From an uncultured Lachnospiraceae bacterium (GTDB taxonomy: Bacteria; Bacillota; Clostridia; Lachnospirales; Lachnospiraceae): a stretch of 36,469 nt of DNA. The stretch covers positions 28,821-65,289 of the forward strand of contig CAJUTD010000004.1 in assembly GCA_910589635.1 (NCBI GenBank), written 5' to 3'. Shown here one piece after another: positions 1 to 8,013 of this stretch. The notes under the pieces were generated by a model that saw only the letters and a list, made by a program, of their open reading frames with translations, had not been told where the DNA came from and made no database searches. A program made the translations under genes and the position numbers. The stretch's first letter is position 1. Each line of letters opens with the position of its first letter.

Positions 1-36
1 GCGACAGTTCTGAGCGCCCTTAATTGCAAAACAAGT

Positions 37-1302
37 CTATTGCACCACTTCCAAGCCATCGCTCTCTTCCTCGTCTCCCAAATCCAATTCTAAACCATCG
101 CTTTCTTCCTCGTCTCCCAAATCCAATTCCAAGTCATCACTGCCTTCCGATTCCTCACCTTCATCTTCCCATTCCAACTCGTCATTGGCATAATATTCCT
201 CATAAGGGATTTCTTTTAACTTGGCAGCATCATACAAAAGCTCAACAGCCCTCTCTCTTGCAATCTGCGTCTTGACATAAATTTCGCCATAATCTTCCTC
301 GTACTCCTCGAGCGTTTCATAATCATTTTCCTTTGCCATCTTCTCAGCCAGTTCCTGGTACTCACTGTCGCTGATTTCCTTGCCTTCTTTCTCGAGAATC
401 GCCCGGACAACAAGATATTCATTCACCTGCTCGTCCACCATGGAATTAATCTCTTCCTCGCTCATATAGCTTTCCAGGAACTCTTCATATTCCATGCCCA
501 TGAACTCGGCATAATTCTTATATCCGGTCACGGTATCATCATAGAAGAAATCATAGAGCTTCTGCGGATAACCATCCACTGTAGCATTTTCTATAGCAGC
601 CTTCAGCGCATTTTCCTGCGCCTCCATCTCAGATGAATCCTTTGCATCCTGTTCAAGCTGCTCCTTGACCGAAGCCTCGTAATCCTTTTTCGTCTTAAAC
701 TCAGATACTGATTTTACAAAGTCCTCGTTGTATTCCGGAACGACAGCTTCGCTAATCGAATTGAGAGTTACCGTAAATTCAGCTTCTTTTCCTCCCAAAG
801 TATCATCGTAATCCTCCGGGAAAGTTAATTTGAATGTCACCGTCTCTCCAGCCTTCTTACCCATCAGGTTACTCTCAAATTCCTCTAAGAATTCCCCTGC
901 GCCAAGTTCCAGCTCATAGTCGCTCGCTGTACCGCCTTCAAATTCCTCGCCATCAATCGTGCCTTTAAAGTCCATATTGACATTGTCGCCCTCTTGCGCG
1001 CCTCTGTCTTTGACTTCTTTGTATTCCGTATTGTCCTCCAGCTCATACTGAATCTGTTCCTCGACATCCTCATCCGTCACCTCAAGAACAGAAGGGTACG
1101 TTACCTCTAATCCTTTATATTCCCCAAGTTTAACGTAATCTGATACTTTGAAATCCAACACGTCATCCGACGCACCGCCATCATCATCCGCATCAGCGTT
1201 CTCTGTGTTCCCGGAATCCTCCTGCTTCTTATCATTGCAGCCCGCAAACATCATTACCGCAGCCAGAGCCGCCGCCAACAATATGTAACTTTTCTTTTTC
1301 AT
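37..1302 (-). CDS. FKBP/trigger-factor-like lipoprotein
   Basis: Predicted surface lipoprotein with a peptidyl-prolyl isomerase-like fold. A Lys-rich start, a hydrophobic stretch and a lipobox ending FAGC put the lipidated Cys at residue 22. The middle (about residues 95-190) reads like the FKBP domain of trigger factor (GDNVNMDFKGTIDGEEFEGG, later FPEDY), followed by a long charged helical region resembling the trigger-factor C-terminal chaperone domain. The C terminus is extremely acidic and built from a 13-residue repeat (SDGLELDLGDEEE). An in-frame start at 1407 exists, but the ATG at 1302 is preferred: it has an AGGAGGT ribosome binding site and begins the signal peptide, and a good promoter lies at 1381-1409. 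By family it should assist folding of exported proteins. Trigger factor itself is cytoplasmic, so this is a secreted relative and not tig. Lipoprotein call is firm, exact role is inferred. Confidence 0.85.
   Translation of the reverse strand: MKKKSYILLAAALAAVMMFAGCNDKKQEDSGNTENADADDDGGASDDVLDFKVSDYVKLGEYKGLEVTYPSVLEVTDEDVEEQIQYELEDNTEYKEVKDRGAQEGDNVNMDFKGTIDGEEFEGGTASDYELELGAGEFLEEFESNLMGKKAGETVTFKLTFPEDYDDTLGGKEAEFTVTLNSISEAVVPEYNEDFVKSVSEFKTKKDYEASVKEQLEQDAKDSSEMEAQENALKAAIENATVDGYPQKLYDFFYDDTVTGYKNYAEFMGMEYEEFLESYMSEEEINSMVDEQVNEYLVVRAILEKEGKEISDSEYQELAEKMAKENDYETLEEYEEDYGEIYVKTQIARERAVELLYDAAKLKEIPYEEYYANDELEWEDEGEESEGSDDLELDLGDEEESDGLELDLGDEEESDGLEVVQ
51..128. repeat. 39-bp tandem repeat encoding acidic tail
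   Basis: Two nearly identical 39-bp units (51-89 and 90-128) plus a partial third encode SDxLELDLGDEEE repeats at the end of the lipoprotein. In-frame tandem repeats of this kind can change copy number by slippage without breaking the gene. Confidence 0.85.
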
Positions 1303-1380
1303 GTACTTACCTCCTGAAATTAAATGTACTCTCAATCCAGGAAAAACGCCCGTCCCAATGCTCCCCGGATATTTGTTTTC

Positions 1381-1409
1381 ATTATTGAATGATAAATCAA
1401 TTGTCACAA
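1381..1409 (-). promoter_or_regulatory. Sigma-A-like promoter of the lipoprotein gene
   Basis: On the minus strand, TTGTGA (1409-1404) and AATAAT (1386-1381) are separated by 17 bp, giving a leader of about 70 nt before the ATG at 1302. It overlaps the longer in-frame ORF start at 1407, which argues for the shorter protein. Found by eye only. Confidence 0.5.
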
Positions 1410-1578
1410 AAAAATATGAGAAGAATTTGTGGAATCTGTGAAATAACTATGAATTACAAAAATGTAACAGCACATCCCGCGAAAGCAGATAGCGCAAAAT
1501 CTATACAAAGATTTACACCAACCGCTTTCACCAGACATCCTGTTACATAAAACCTCTCTCCTTGCGGTCTAGTACCAT

Positions 1579-2181
1579 TCATCCCTTACCGCAGTACGGT
1601 GCCAGCTCCAGACGAATGAACCAGCCCTGCTCATGGTCGCAGACCGGACATTTAGCGGGCGCTTCCACTCCCTCATGCACATGCCCGCAGTTTAAACACA
1701 TCCACTTTGTCTCTACCTTAGACACAAAGAGCTGATTTGATTCCAGAAGCTGCGCAAAGGTGCCAAAACGGTCGCCGTGAATTTTCTCAATCTCTGCAAT
1801 CATGCGGAACTTTGCCGCCGCTTTACCAAACCCTTCCTCCTGGGCCTTCTGCGCAAAATGAAGGTACACGTCGTCATGCTCCTGATATTCATTGTGCTGC
1901 GCCATTTTCAACAGCTCTGAGATATTAGGGTTTATATCAACAGGATAGCTGCCGTCAGCCTCAATGTTCTCTCCTGCCAGTTCTTTTAATTGTTCATAAA
2001 AGACTTGTGCATGTTCTTTTTCCTGATCTGCTGTAAACTTAAAAACATGCTCAATCACATACAGCCCTTGCTTATTGGCCTGTGAAGCGGCAAAAGTATA
2101 TCGGTTCCTTGCCTGGCTCTCCCCGGCAAATGCACGCATTAAATTTGTCTTCGTCTCGCTCTGCTTAAAATCCATTGCCAT
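1579..2181 (-). CDS. rbr: Rubrerythrin
   Basis: Cytoplasmic non-haem iron peroxidase that reduces hydrogen peroxide using electrons from rubredoxin-type carriers, a standard oxidative-stress enzyme of anaerobes. The N-terminal ferritin-like four-helix domain carries the diiron ligands (E21, the E54-x-x-H57 pair, and a second carboxylate cluster around E130-H135). The C-terminal rubredoxin-like domain has two CxxC knuckles (C162/C165 and C178/C181). Length (200 residues) is normal and both metal sites look intact. The start MAMDFKQ is preceded by a purine-rich AGGCAGGG/GAGGAAAGG stretch. The gene is transcribed alone or with its small zinc-ribbon neighbour upstream (81-bp gap). No clear terminator was found between it and the lipoprotein gene. 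Confidence 0.95.
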   Translation of the reverse strand: MAMDFKQSETKTNLMRAFAGESQARNRYTFAASQANKQGLYVIEHVFKFTADQEKEHAQVFYEQLKELAGENIEADGSYPVDINPNISELLKMAQHNEYQEHDDVYLHFAQKAQEEGFGKAAAKFRMIAEIEKIHGDRFGTFAQLLESNQLFVSKVETKWMCLNCGHVHEGVEAPAKCPVCDHEQGWFIRLELAPYCGKG

Positions 2182-2262
2182 AATAGTCCCTGCCTTTCCT
2201 CATAGATATGAGTATTATGTACAGGCAAGAATTTTTTATGCACCTATACTGATACTTTTAAA

Positions 2263-2616
2263 TCAGCACAGTTTAATCTTACAATCGCCTCGCATTTTCA
2301 ACGGGCCTTCGTAAACATTGTCCGTACCGCTCTTGCCAATGTAAGAAATCGGGCATTTACGGCAATTTCCAATCGTAAAATCCGAAGCCACTTCAAACTC
2401 AAGCGCCGCTTTGCGCCTGCCGCCTTCTGAAGCCTCTGATTGTTGAATATTTTTCCAGCTCAAAGCCTGATTGCAGATACATTTATCCATGCCCAGAGAT
2501 ACTGCCCGTGAGCAGGTTGGACAGGCATAGTACGCCTCATTCTGCCTATCCCGCAATTCGACAACCTCTGCCGGAAATGCACGAATTAATTCTGCCCTCA
2601 AATCGTTATTGTCCAT
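2263..2616 (-). CDS. Small Cys-rich zinc-ribbon protein, unknown function
   Basis: A 117-residue protein I do not recognise. It has paired cysteines suited to metal binding: CPTC at 32-35 with CIC at 46-48, and a second set CRKC at 85-88 with C112 and C117 near the end. The middle is basic and there is no signal peptide or membrane segment. The start is placed at the ATG at 2616 because GGAGGA lies just upstream; the longer reading from 2661 includes that ribosome binding site. It lies directly upstream of rubrerythrin on the same strand, so co-transcription and a link to metal or redox stress are possible, but this is only context. Confidence 0.7.
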   Translation of the reverse strand: MDNNDLRAELIRAFPAEVVELRDRQNEAYYACPTCSRAVSLGMDKCICNQALSWKNIQQSEASEGGRRKAALEFEVASDFTIGNCRKCPISYIGKSGTDNVYEGPLKMRGDCKIKLC

Positions 2617-2715
2617 GTTCCATCCTCCAATTTTTGATAGCAGTCCGTATAACCGCAGCATTCTTTTCTAAAATATCTGTCCGGCGAATGTCAAACAGAT
2701 ACAATTTCAGTAGCC

Positions 2716-2743
2716 ATTATAGCATATTTTCAAGGTATTTCAA
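2716..2743 (-). promoter_or_regulatory. Promoter for zinc-ribbon gene (and possibly rbr)
   Basis: Minus-strand TTGAAA (2743-2738), 16-bp spacer, then TATAAT (2721-2716) preceded by TGC, an extended -10 element. The -35 overlaps the last codons of the Mbeg1-like gene, so this starts a new transcript. Confidence 0.6.
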
Positions 2744-3840
2744 ACACTTATTTTGCTTGGTCTGACAAGTATATCGCTATTAAATAACACTTTGCTCAAG
2801 CTAAGCATCAGTTGTGTCTGTTTTTTAATGCCCATCTCTCGGAACGTCCGATGCATGCAAAGGAAAGACTTGAGTTTTGCCTTATCAATATCATCAATCG
2901 TCTTAGCATTGGAGGAGACAAGTATATCGTACACATTCTCCACCAATTCCTCCCGCTCCTTGGCGCTCATCGAGAGAATCCATGTATTGATAGCTTTTTC
3001 AAATCTCCGGCCCGAAAAACTCCTGGCATCATCATAGACAAAATGAGTGCCCAAGACAACCCAGGAAAAAGGATCGTGCTGCAAAACCAACGGATTGGAA
3101 CTGCGAATCGTCTTATATTTGTCATGTTCCATCAGTACGCCCACTATCGAAGATTCTGGAACAAAAGAACGTATCTTACTGCGAATGTTACGATACATCT
3201 CACAATTTATAAATTTCTCACTAAATCCCGGTCCATCATTATTATACACAGTCAAAATGCGCTCCTGCTGCTCCACTGACAAATGCGTAGCTGCCCAAAT
3301 TGCCAGATTTCCTCCCTTAGAATGCCCGCCAAGACGCAGAGACATTGGCAAATCCTTAGCCACCGCAGCCGCATATTTTGCTGCCTCAATCTGAGAAGGA
3401 ATTTCATCTGTAAAACACATATTAAAATCTTCTTTCCAGCCGACCAGCGTGTTATCCGTTCCCCGAAACGAAAGAAACGCTGTTTTATCAGGTAGTAGAA
3501 ATGTCACCGCTGCAAACTGAATTTCCTTCTCCTCATCCGTCATACTCAGAAAACGAAATACGCCCATGTCTTTAAATCTTGGCAGCATAGAAGCAGCATT
3601 TGCTAATTCTACCACGGAGCGCATAATGATACTGGGACCGTTTAACTTAAGCTCGTCGGGCATATCATTAATGCGATCCACAACATCTGAAAAAGACGGG
3701 GCCTCATTTTCTTTGACCGAAGAATAATCTAAATATGCAAGAATCGACAAAATCAGAGCGTCAATCTCATTAAATTCGCTCTGATCTAACGTCAAATCTC
3801 CACGCCATTCCAAATAATCAAAAACATTTGCTTTCTTCAT
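2740..3840 (-). CDS. Mbeg1-like (DUF2974) alpha/beta hydrolase
   Basis: A 366-residue cytoplasmic protein of the Mbeg1-like/DUF2974 family, lipase-type alpha/beta hydrolases common in Firmicutes. The nucleophile elbow is G172-H-S174-K-G176 followed by GNLAIWAA. Upstream, FRGTD at 125-129 is the typical lipase oxyanion-region motif. The N terminus (NVFDYLEWRGDLT) matches the start of this family. Start chosen at the ATG with AAAGGAG about 10 nt upstream. It follows the patatin-like gene by 55 bp on the same strand, so the two probably form a lipid- or ester-hydrolysing pair. Substrate unknown. Confidence 0.85.
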   Translation of the reverse strand: MKKANVFDYLEWRGDLTLDQSEFNEIDALILSILAYLDYSSVKENEAPSFSDVVDRINDMPDELKLNGPSIIMRSVVELANAASMLPRFKDMGVFRFLSMTDEEKEIQFAAVTFLLPDKTAFLSFRGTDNTLVGWKEDFNMCFTDEIPSQIEAAKYAAAVAKDLPMSLRLGGHSKGGNLAIWAATHLSVEQQERILTVYNNDGPGFSEKFINCEMYRNIRSKIRSFVPESSIVGVLMEHDKYKTIRSSNPLVLQHDPFSWVVLGTHFVYDDARSFSGRRFEKAINTWILSMSAKEREELVENVYDILVSSNAKTIDDIDKAKLKSFLCMHRTFREMGIKKQTQLMLSLSKVLFNSDILVRPSKISV

Positions 3841-3895
3841 AATGAACTGACTCCTTTCATTATATCTTCACCAAATATCCTGCCAAGCATACCTG

Positions 3896-4783
3896 CTAGC
3901 GAACATCCTGCCTGCGCGTGACATTGTCGTCCATAATTCTCTGGCTGCGCACCAACTTTTTCGCCAGCTTATTCATATTTGTCACAATCACATCGCCGGT
4001 AATGCGCATCATTATCTTGTTGTCTTCTCCCCTTTGCCTGTCTATCCCCGCATAAACACCTGGTAGATTGTCCGTACCATCCGCAAAAATATCTGACAAA
4101 ATTGCCTTCGTTCTGTGATATCCTTCCTCTAACATGTTCATTATCGACTCATGGCTGATGCGCACAGAATTAGAAATCCGTTTATTATCAGGGAATGTTA
4201 GCTTAATAATTTTATTATCATAAGAGTAGTCTTCAAACACATAATTGTAATCGTCAAAATATATGCAAATTACATAATCTAATTCATTTTTTAAAACTGG
4301 ATAAATTGGTATATTATCGACAACTGCCCCGTCATAGAGCGTTTTGCCCTCTATTTTAATGCCTTTATTATAAAACGGCATAGCGATGCTTGCGCGCAGA
4401 TAGGGATCTATCGCACTCGGCGGTATATCGGAAAAATTATAATATCCTAACTCCTTATTTTGCAAGTCCAGTAAAGGTACATAAAATGCCCCCGGTATTG
4501 ATGCTTCCGCTACAATATCAGTAATGATATCCTGTAAAAATGAGCTGCGCAGTACCGAGGTAATAAACCGCCTGTCCCCCTGCAGGTTGACGGAAGCCCA
4601 TATATCGTATGCTTTCTGCAAATTACCAGTCAAATATGCATATGTGTTAAGCACCCCGACGGAAGCCGCGCTTATAAATTCAAAATCAGAAGGCTTGAGA
4701 AATTCATTCAGCGCTCTAAGTGCGCCAATTTGATAGGCTCCCTTTCCCATTCCTCCTGACAGAACTAATCCGATATGTTTCAT
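3896..4783 (-). CDS. Patatin-like phospholipase
   Basis: A 295-residue protein of the patatin family (Ser-Asp dyad acyl hydrolases acting on phospholipids or other lipids). The Gly-rich oxyanion loop is near the N terminus (SGGMGKGAYQIGAL, residues 9-22). The nucleophile elbow reads A39-A-S41-V-G43, so the first Gly of the usual GxSxG is replaced by Ala. The catalytic Asp is in the D151-G motif (YDGAVVDN). There is no signal peptide. RBS GAGGA lies just upstream of the ATG. It probably forms an operon with the Mbeg1-like hydrolase downstream. Confidence 0.88.
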   Translation of the reverse strand: MKHIGLVLSGGMGKGAYQIGALRALNEFLKPSDFEFISAASVGVLNTYAYLTGNLQKAYDIWASVNLQGDRRFITSVLRSSFLQDIITDIVAEASIPGAFYVPLLDLQNKELGYYNFSDIPPSAIDPYLRASIAMPFYNKGIKIEGKTLYDGAVVDNIPIYPVLKNELDYVICIYFDDYNYVFEDYSYDNKIIKLTFPDNKRISNSVRISHESIMNMLEEGYHRTKAILSDIFADGTDNLPGVYAGIDRQRGEDNKIMMRITGDVIVTNMNKLAKKLVRSQRIMDDNVTRRQDVR

Positions 4784-4850
4784 TATTATTCCTCACAAAC
4801 TTACTGTGTATTTATCCGTTTCTCAAAAAACCATAATTTTCTATCCACAT

Positions 4851-4909
4851 TGTAACTATTTATCTGAATATCCTGAATGAAAATTTACATGTGATTGTCA
4901 ATAGTTACA
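4851..4909. repeat. 10-bp inverted repeat upstream of patatin gene
   Basis: TGTAACTATT (4851-4860) and AATAGTTACA (4900-4909) are perfect inverted repeats. The motif GTTACACCA is also directly repeated at 4904-4912 and 4935-4943. They lie 70-160 bp upstream of the patatin start and downstream of rnhA, so they could be an operator or a transcript-end hairpin. Confidence 0.5.
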
Positions 4910-4965
4910 CCAAATCGTACTTATCATATACAATGTTACACCATTTGTCAACGTGCGACATCTTA

Positions 4966-5709
4966 TCAACTTGTTCGCCTTTTGATTTTGGGTATTCCGT
5001 TGCCTTCTGTCAACGCCGCCTTCGCCAGTTTGTCCGCTTCTTCATTATATTTATCCCCGGTATGGGCAGCAATCTTGCGGTATGTAATACGAATTCTTTC
5101 ACTATTCGCCCTCATAAATGCCGCATATTTCTGCGTAAGGTCATTCTTTGCCTTCCAGCCGCCGGTAGCCCACATCTCGATTCCCTTATAGTCATAGCAG
5201 ATTTCCACCGCAGAATAACCGTTCACTGCGCTCCATTTAACTGCAAACATAGCGCCTAACATCTCTCCGGTAACATTGCGCAGCGCAAGTGACTGGGGGT
5301 TATCTCCATTACCGGATTCACGAACAATCTCGCCCTCAGGCGTGAGCATCACACAGCCAAAAGAATATTTACCAATTTTCACATCAAAACTGCCGTCCAC
5401 ATAAGCCATCACCTGACCTGGCATACACTTGTGTCCGCTCTCATACGCTTCTTCTGCCGCATAATTCTGTGCGTGTGGCAAAGGCTCCTGTGTCCCTGTT
5501 TCATAATTCCCAGCGCCAGACAAATACTCCAGCGCTCCTGTTTCACGATTCCCTGCCCCATACAGATACTCCTGCGCCTCCCTCTGTGTGGCAAACCCCC
5601 GGTATTGTGCTCCAGGATAGCCGTCAACGGAGCCTTTGCATTCCTCCCAGGTATGGAAAATACCTGTGCTTTTTCCCTTTTTTACAGCGTAAAAATTTTT
5701 TTTAGCCAT
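4966..5709 (-). CDS. rnhA: Ribonuclease HI with N-terminal hybrid-binding domain
   Basis: Cleaves RNA in RNA-DNA hybrids. Residues 6-50 (FYAVKKGKSTGIF, W21, GFATQREAQEYL) form the caulimovirus viroplasmin-like hybrid-binding domain seen in eukaryotic-type and many Firmicute RNases H. Residues about 100-235 are the RNase H fold with the catalytic carboxylates D105 (YVDGSFD), E149 (TGEM), D173 (YDYKGIEMW) and D226 (NEEADKLAK). The linker between the domains contains a 14-residue tandem repeat (48-61 and 62-75). RBS GGAGAAGGG precedes the ATG. It appears to be a single-gene unit downstream of the RsbW-like gene, separated by about 220 bp of AT-rich DNA. Confidence 0.92.
   Translation of the reverse strand: MAKKNFYAVKKGKSTGIFHTWEECKGSVDGYPGAQYRGFATQREAQEYLYGAGNRETGALEYLSGAGNYETGTQEPLPHAQNYAAEEAYESGHKCMPGQVMAYVDGSFDVKIGKYSFGCVMLTPEGEIVRESGNGDNPQSLALRNVTGEMLGAMFAVKWSAVNGYSAVEICYDYKGIEMWATGGWKAKNDLTQKYAAFMRANSERIRITYRKIAAHTGDKYNEEADKLAKAALTEGNGIPKIKRRTS
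5485..5568. repeat. 42-bp tandem repeat in rnhA linker
   Basis: Two degenerate 42-bp units encode YLxGAGNxETGxxE twice in the linker joining the hybrid-binding and catalytic domains, with a decayed third unit following. It probably only sets linker length. Confidence 0.7.
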
Positions 5710-5927
5710 GACCCTTCTCCGCGATTATTATGATTGATACTCCTGCCGCAATTCTATTATCCATTTTTTTGTTTTTATCTTCATTGCGTTTTCTTTCATT
5801 TTCTATTTACGCAACAAATTCTTCTGGTGACAAAACTGGCATTTCCAATATAAATAAACTATATAATATTCTGAAATTATTATACGCAAATCGAACGAAA
5901 TTATCAATTGCCTTATTCACTTTTCCT

Positions 5928-6335
5928 TTATAAATGCTTCTTAATACGCAAAATATTCTGCCCATCCTTATACTCATAGGAAATCTCATCCATGCTTTTT
6001 TTCACCATATAGATGCCAAGTCCTCCTATTTCCCGCTCCTCTGCCGAGAGCGCCACGTCCGGGTCCTCTTTGGCAAGCGGGTCATAGGCAACTCCATTGT
6101 CGATAAAGGTCACCACGACAGAGAGCGGTTCCTGCAAGACATCCACGCGGACTGTCGCCGGACCCACCTCGGGATTGTAGGCATAATGCGCAATGTTGCC
6201 AAAGAGCTCGTCAATCGCAATGTCAATCTGCATCTGTGCTTTCAGCGGACAACCCAGAGCCTCCAATTGTTCGTCCACAAAAGACGTCACCCTTTCTATA
6301 TTTTCCACGGTCGCATCAATTGTCAATTCTTTCAT
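5928..6335 (-). CDS. RsbW-like anti-sigma-type serine kinase (HATPase_c)
   Basis: A 135-residue GHKL ATPase of the RsbW/SpoIIAB type, the kinase in partner-switching circuits that phosphorylates an STAS antagonist. The N box is intact (IDELFGNIAH, N47), as are the G1 box (FIDNG, D79-N-G81) and G2 box (GGLGIYMVKK, 104-113). The start lies 20 bp inside the 3' end of the phosphatase gene, with GAGAGGA just upstream, so the two are translationally coupled. The likely substrate is the STAS protein at 11544-11843 in the same gene train. No sigma factor gene is in the window, so its target may be something other than a sigma factor. Confidence 0.9.
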   Translation of the reverse strand: MKELTIDATVENIERVTSFVDEQLEALGCPLKAQMQIDIAIDELFGNIAHYAYNPEVGPATVRVDVLQEPLSVVVTFIDNGVAYDPLAKEDPDVALSAEEREIGGLGIYMVKKSMDEISYEYKDGQNILRIKKHL

Positions 6336-7947
6336 CGCTCATCCTCTCCCTGTATTCCAGACATAACATGGTGATATCGTCAAACTGTGGCGCATTTCCC
6401 ACAAAAGTATCAATATCCTCTTTTATCTTCACCAGCAGTTCCGTCGGCGGCAAGGCGGCATTCTGCGCGAGTATTTCGCCCAACCGGGTCATACCATAGA
6501 GGCCGCCGTCCTTATCCGTCGCCTCCGTCACACCGTCAGTATATTGGAACAACCGGTCGCCGGGGGATAACTGCATTGTTCCACATTTATAACGCATCCC
6601 CTCCATACCGGCAAGTACAAAGCCCGCGCGAATTTTGTATGGTTCATAGCTGCCACCCTTTTTACAGATAAAGGGAATCTCATGTCCTGCATTGACAAAC
6701 GTAAATTCACCGCTCACAAGATCGAGCACTCCCTCAAACGCAGTGATAAACAGCCCTTCGCTGTTGGACTCGCATAAGAGGTCGTTGACCTCTGTAAACA
6801 CCTCTCCCAAATCCCTGCCGGGCTGCGTGTGGTCCTTAATTAACGTCTTGCCAATTACCATGAACAGCGCCGCCGGCACACCTTTTCCCGAGACGTCCGC
6901 CATGACAATTGCCAGATGCCTTTCATCCACCATAAAGAAATCATAGAAATCCCCTCCGACCTCCTTGGCCGGATTCATCGTAGCATAAATGTCAAATTCC
7001 GGCCGTTCTGGAAATGCCGGAAAAATACTGGGCAGCATATCCGCCTGTATCTGCGTGGCAATGGACAATTCGGCTCCAATCCGCTCTTTCTCTGCTGTGA
7101 CTGCCGTAAGATTCTCCACATACTCTACGATATCCGTCTCCATCTTACCCACAGCCTTTGCCAGCACACCGATTTCATCATTCTTCTTGATGGAAGACAA
7201 TTTATCAGACGGCGTATTGGAATCTGCGAACCGCTTGGCTTCGTTTGTAACCGCCAGGATCGGCAGCAGAACTTCCCGATACAGAAATGCGCTGTACACA
7301 AGCAGGAACAAACAGACCGCCGCCAAAACGCCCAACAGGGTGTCCTTCACATAAGTATTGCGGGCGTTTTCCAACCTCGTCATGGCCTTCTCCACACCAA
7401 GGATCGCCACAATCTCTCCCTTAGAATCATATACTGCAATGCCGGCCGTCGTATGTGCTCCCGACTCTTCAGAGTAAGAATACAGGTACTCCGTGGCGCG
7501 CTCGCCTTTGGTAATGATATTGCGCACATTGTTTACATATTTTTCATCGACGCCAACCGCCGTATAGCCCAGCGGGTAACGGTCAAAGCCGCTGGCAGAG
7601 TTTACCGAATCATAGATATAAGTAAGTGTGCGGTAATCTTTCGTGTCTACCTTTGCCACATAGATCAAAGTCGTGCCCGTGGCATCCACCAAATCATCTA
7701 ATCGCTTCTCAATCTCCCGGTACTCCTCATCCCGCTTTCCTGAAGACAAATATACTTCAAATTTATCGGGATTCAAGTACTTTGCCGCCGTCTCCGCGAT
7801 TTCATAAGCCGAATCGTTATACTGCCGCTCCAGTACAGATGTAAATTCCCGGTATCCAATCATGCTGATGATCGCCCCCAGCAAAATGCCAAAGATTACG
7901 ACTCCTAACGTCAGTTTTCCCGTAAGCCCGGTGATCCTTTTCTTCAT
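6316..7947 (-). CDS. Membrane SpoIIE/RsbU-type PP2C phosphatase with sensor and HAMP domains
   Basis: A 543-residue signalling phosphatase. The N-terminal membrane helix is about residues 10-32. An extracellular sensor region of about 150 residues (probably Cache-like) follows, then a second helix (LLGVLAAVCLFLLVYSAFLY), a HAMP segment and a short coiled coil. The C-terminal PP2C domain has the metal-binding motifs GGDFYD (331-336), ADVSGKG, YTDGVTE and QFDDITML, all intact. Such enzymes dephosphorylate phospho-STAS proteins in response to an external signal. The ATG at 7947 is chosen because AGGAAG precedes it at 7 nt; the longer reading from 7992 would need a TTG. Its 3' end overlaps the RsbW-like gene, and the probable substrate is the STAS protein upstream in the same cluster. 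Confidence 0.9.
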   Translation of the reverse strand: MKKRITGLTGKLTLGVVIFGILLGAIISMIGYREFTSVLERQYNDSAYEIAETAAKYLNPDKFEVYLSSGKRDEEYREIEKRLDDLVDATGTTLIYVAKVDTKDYRTLTYIYDSVNSASGFDRYPLGYTAVGVDEKYVNNVRNIITKGERATEYLYSYSEESGAHTTAGIAVYDSKGEIVAILGVEKAMTRLENARNTYVKDTLLGVLAAVCLFLLVYSAFLYREVLLPILAVTNEAKRFADSNTPSDKLSSIKKNDEIGVLAKAVGKMETDIVEYVENLTAVTAEKERIGAELSIATQIQADMLPSIFPAFPERPEFDIYATMNPAKEVGGDFYDFFMVDERHLAIVMADVSGKGVPAALFMVIGKTLIKDHTQPGRDLGEVFTEVNDLLCESNSEGLFITAFEGVLDLVSGEFTFVNAGHEIPFICKKGGSYEPYKIRAGFVLAGMEGMRYKCGTMQLSPGDRLFQYTDGVTEATDKDGGLYGMTRLGEILAQNAALPPTELLVKIKEDIDTFVGNAPQFDDITMLCLEYRERMSDERIDN

Positions 7948-8013
7948 TCCTGTTCTTCCTTTCTCTGACAGCCCAGCCATCTTATCCGGCAAAAATTGAC
8001 TCTCCCATTGCTA

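Noticed and set aside
37..1407. Cytoplasmic trigger factor (tig) starting at 1407
   Set aside because: The upstream codons lie within the promoter and leader, and the ATG at 1302 has a good ribosome binding site followed by a lipoprotein signal peptide.
5730..5933. Plus-strand frame of 67 residues with a hydrophobic start
   Set aside because: AT-rich intergenic DNA with no ribosome binding site, low-complexity sequence, and overlap with the end of the RsbW-like gene. Treated as chance.
5807..5989. Minus-strand frame of 60 residues overlapping the RsbW-like stop
   Set aside because: It starts inside the RsbW-like gene in another frame, has no ribosome binding site and no recognisable domain.
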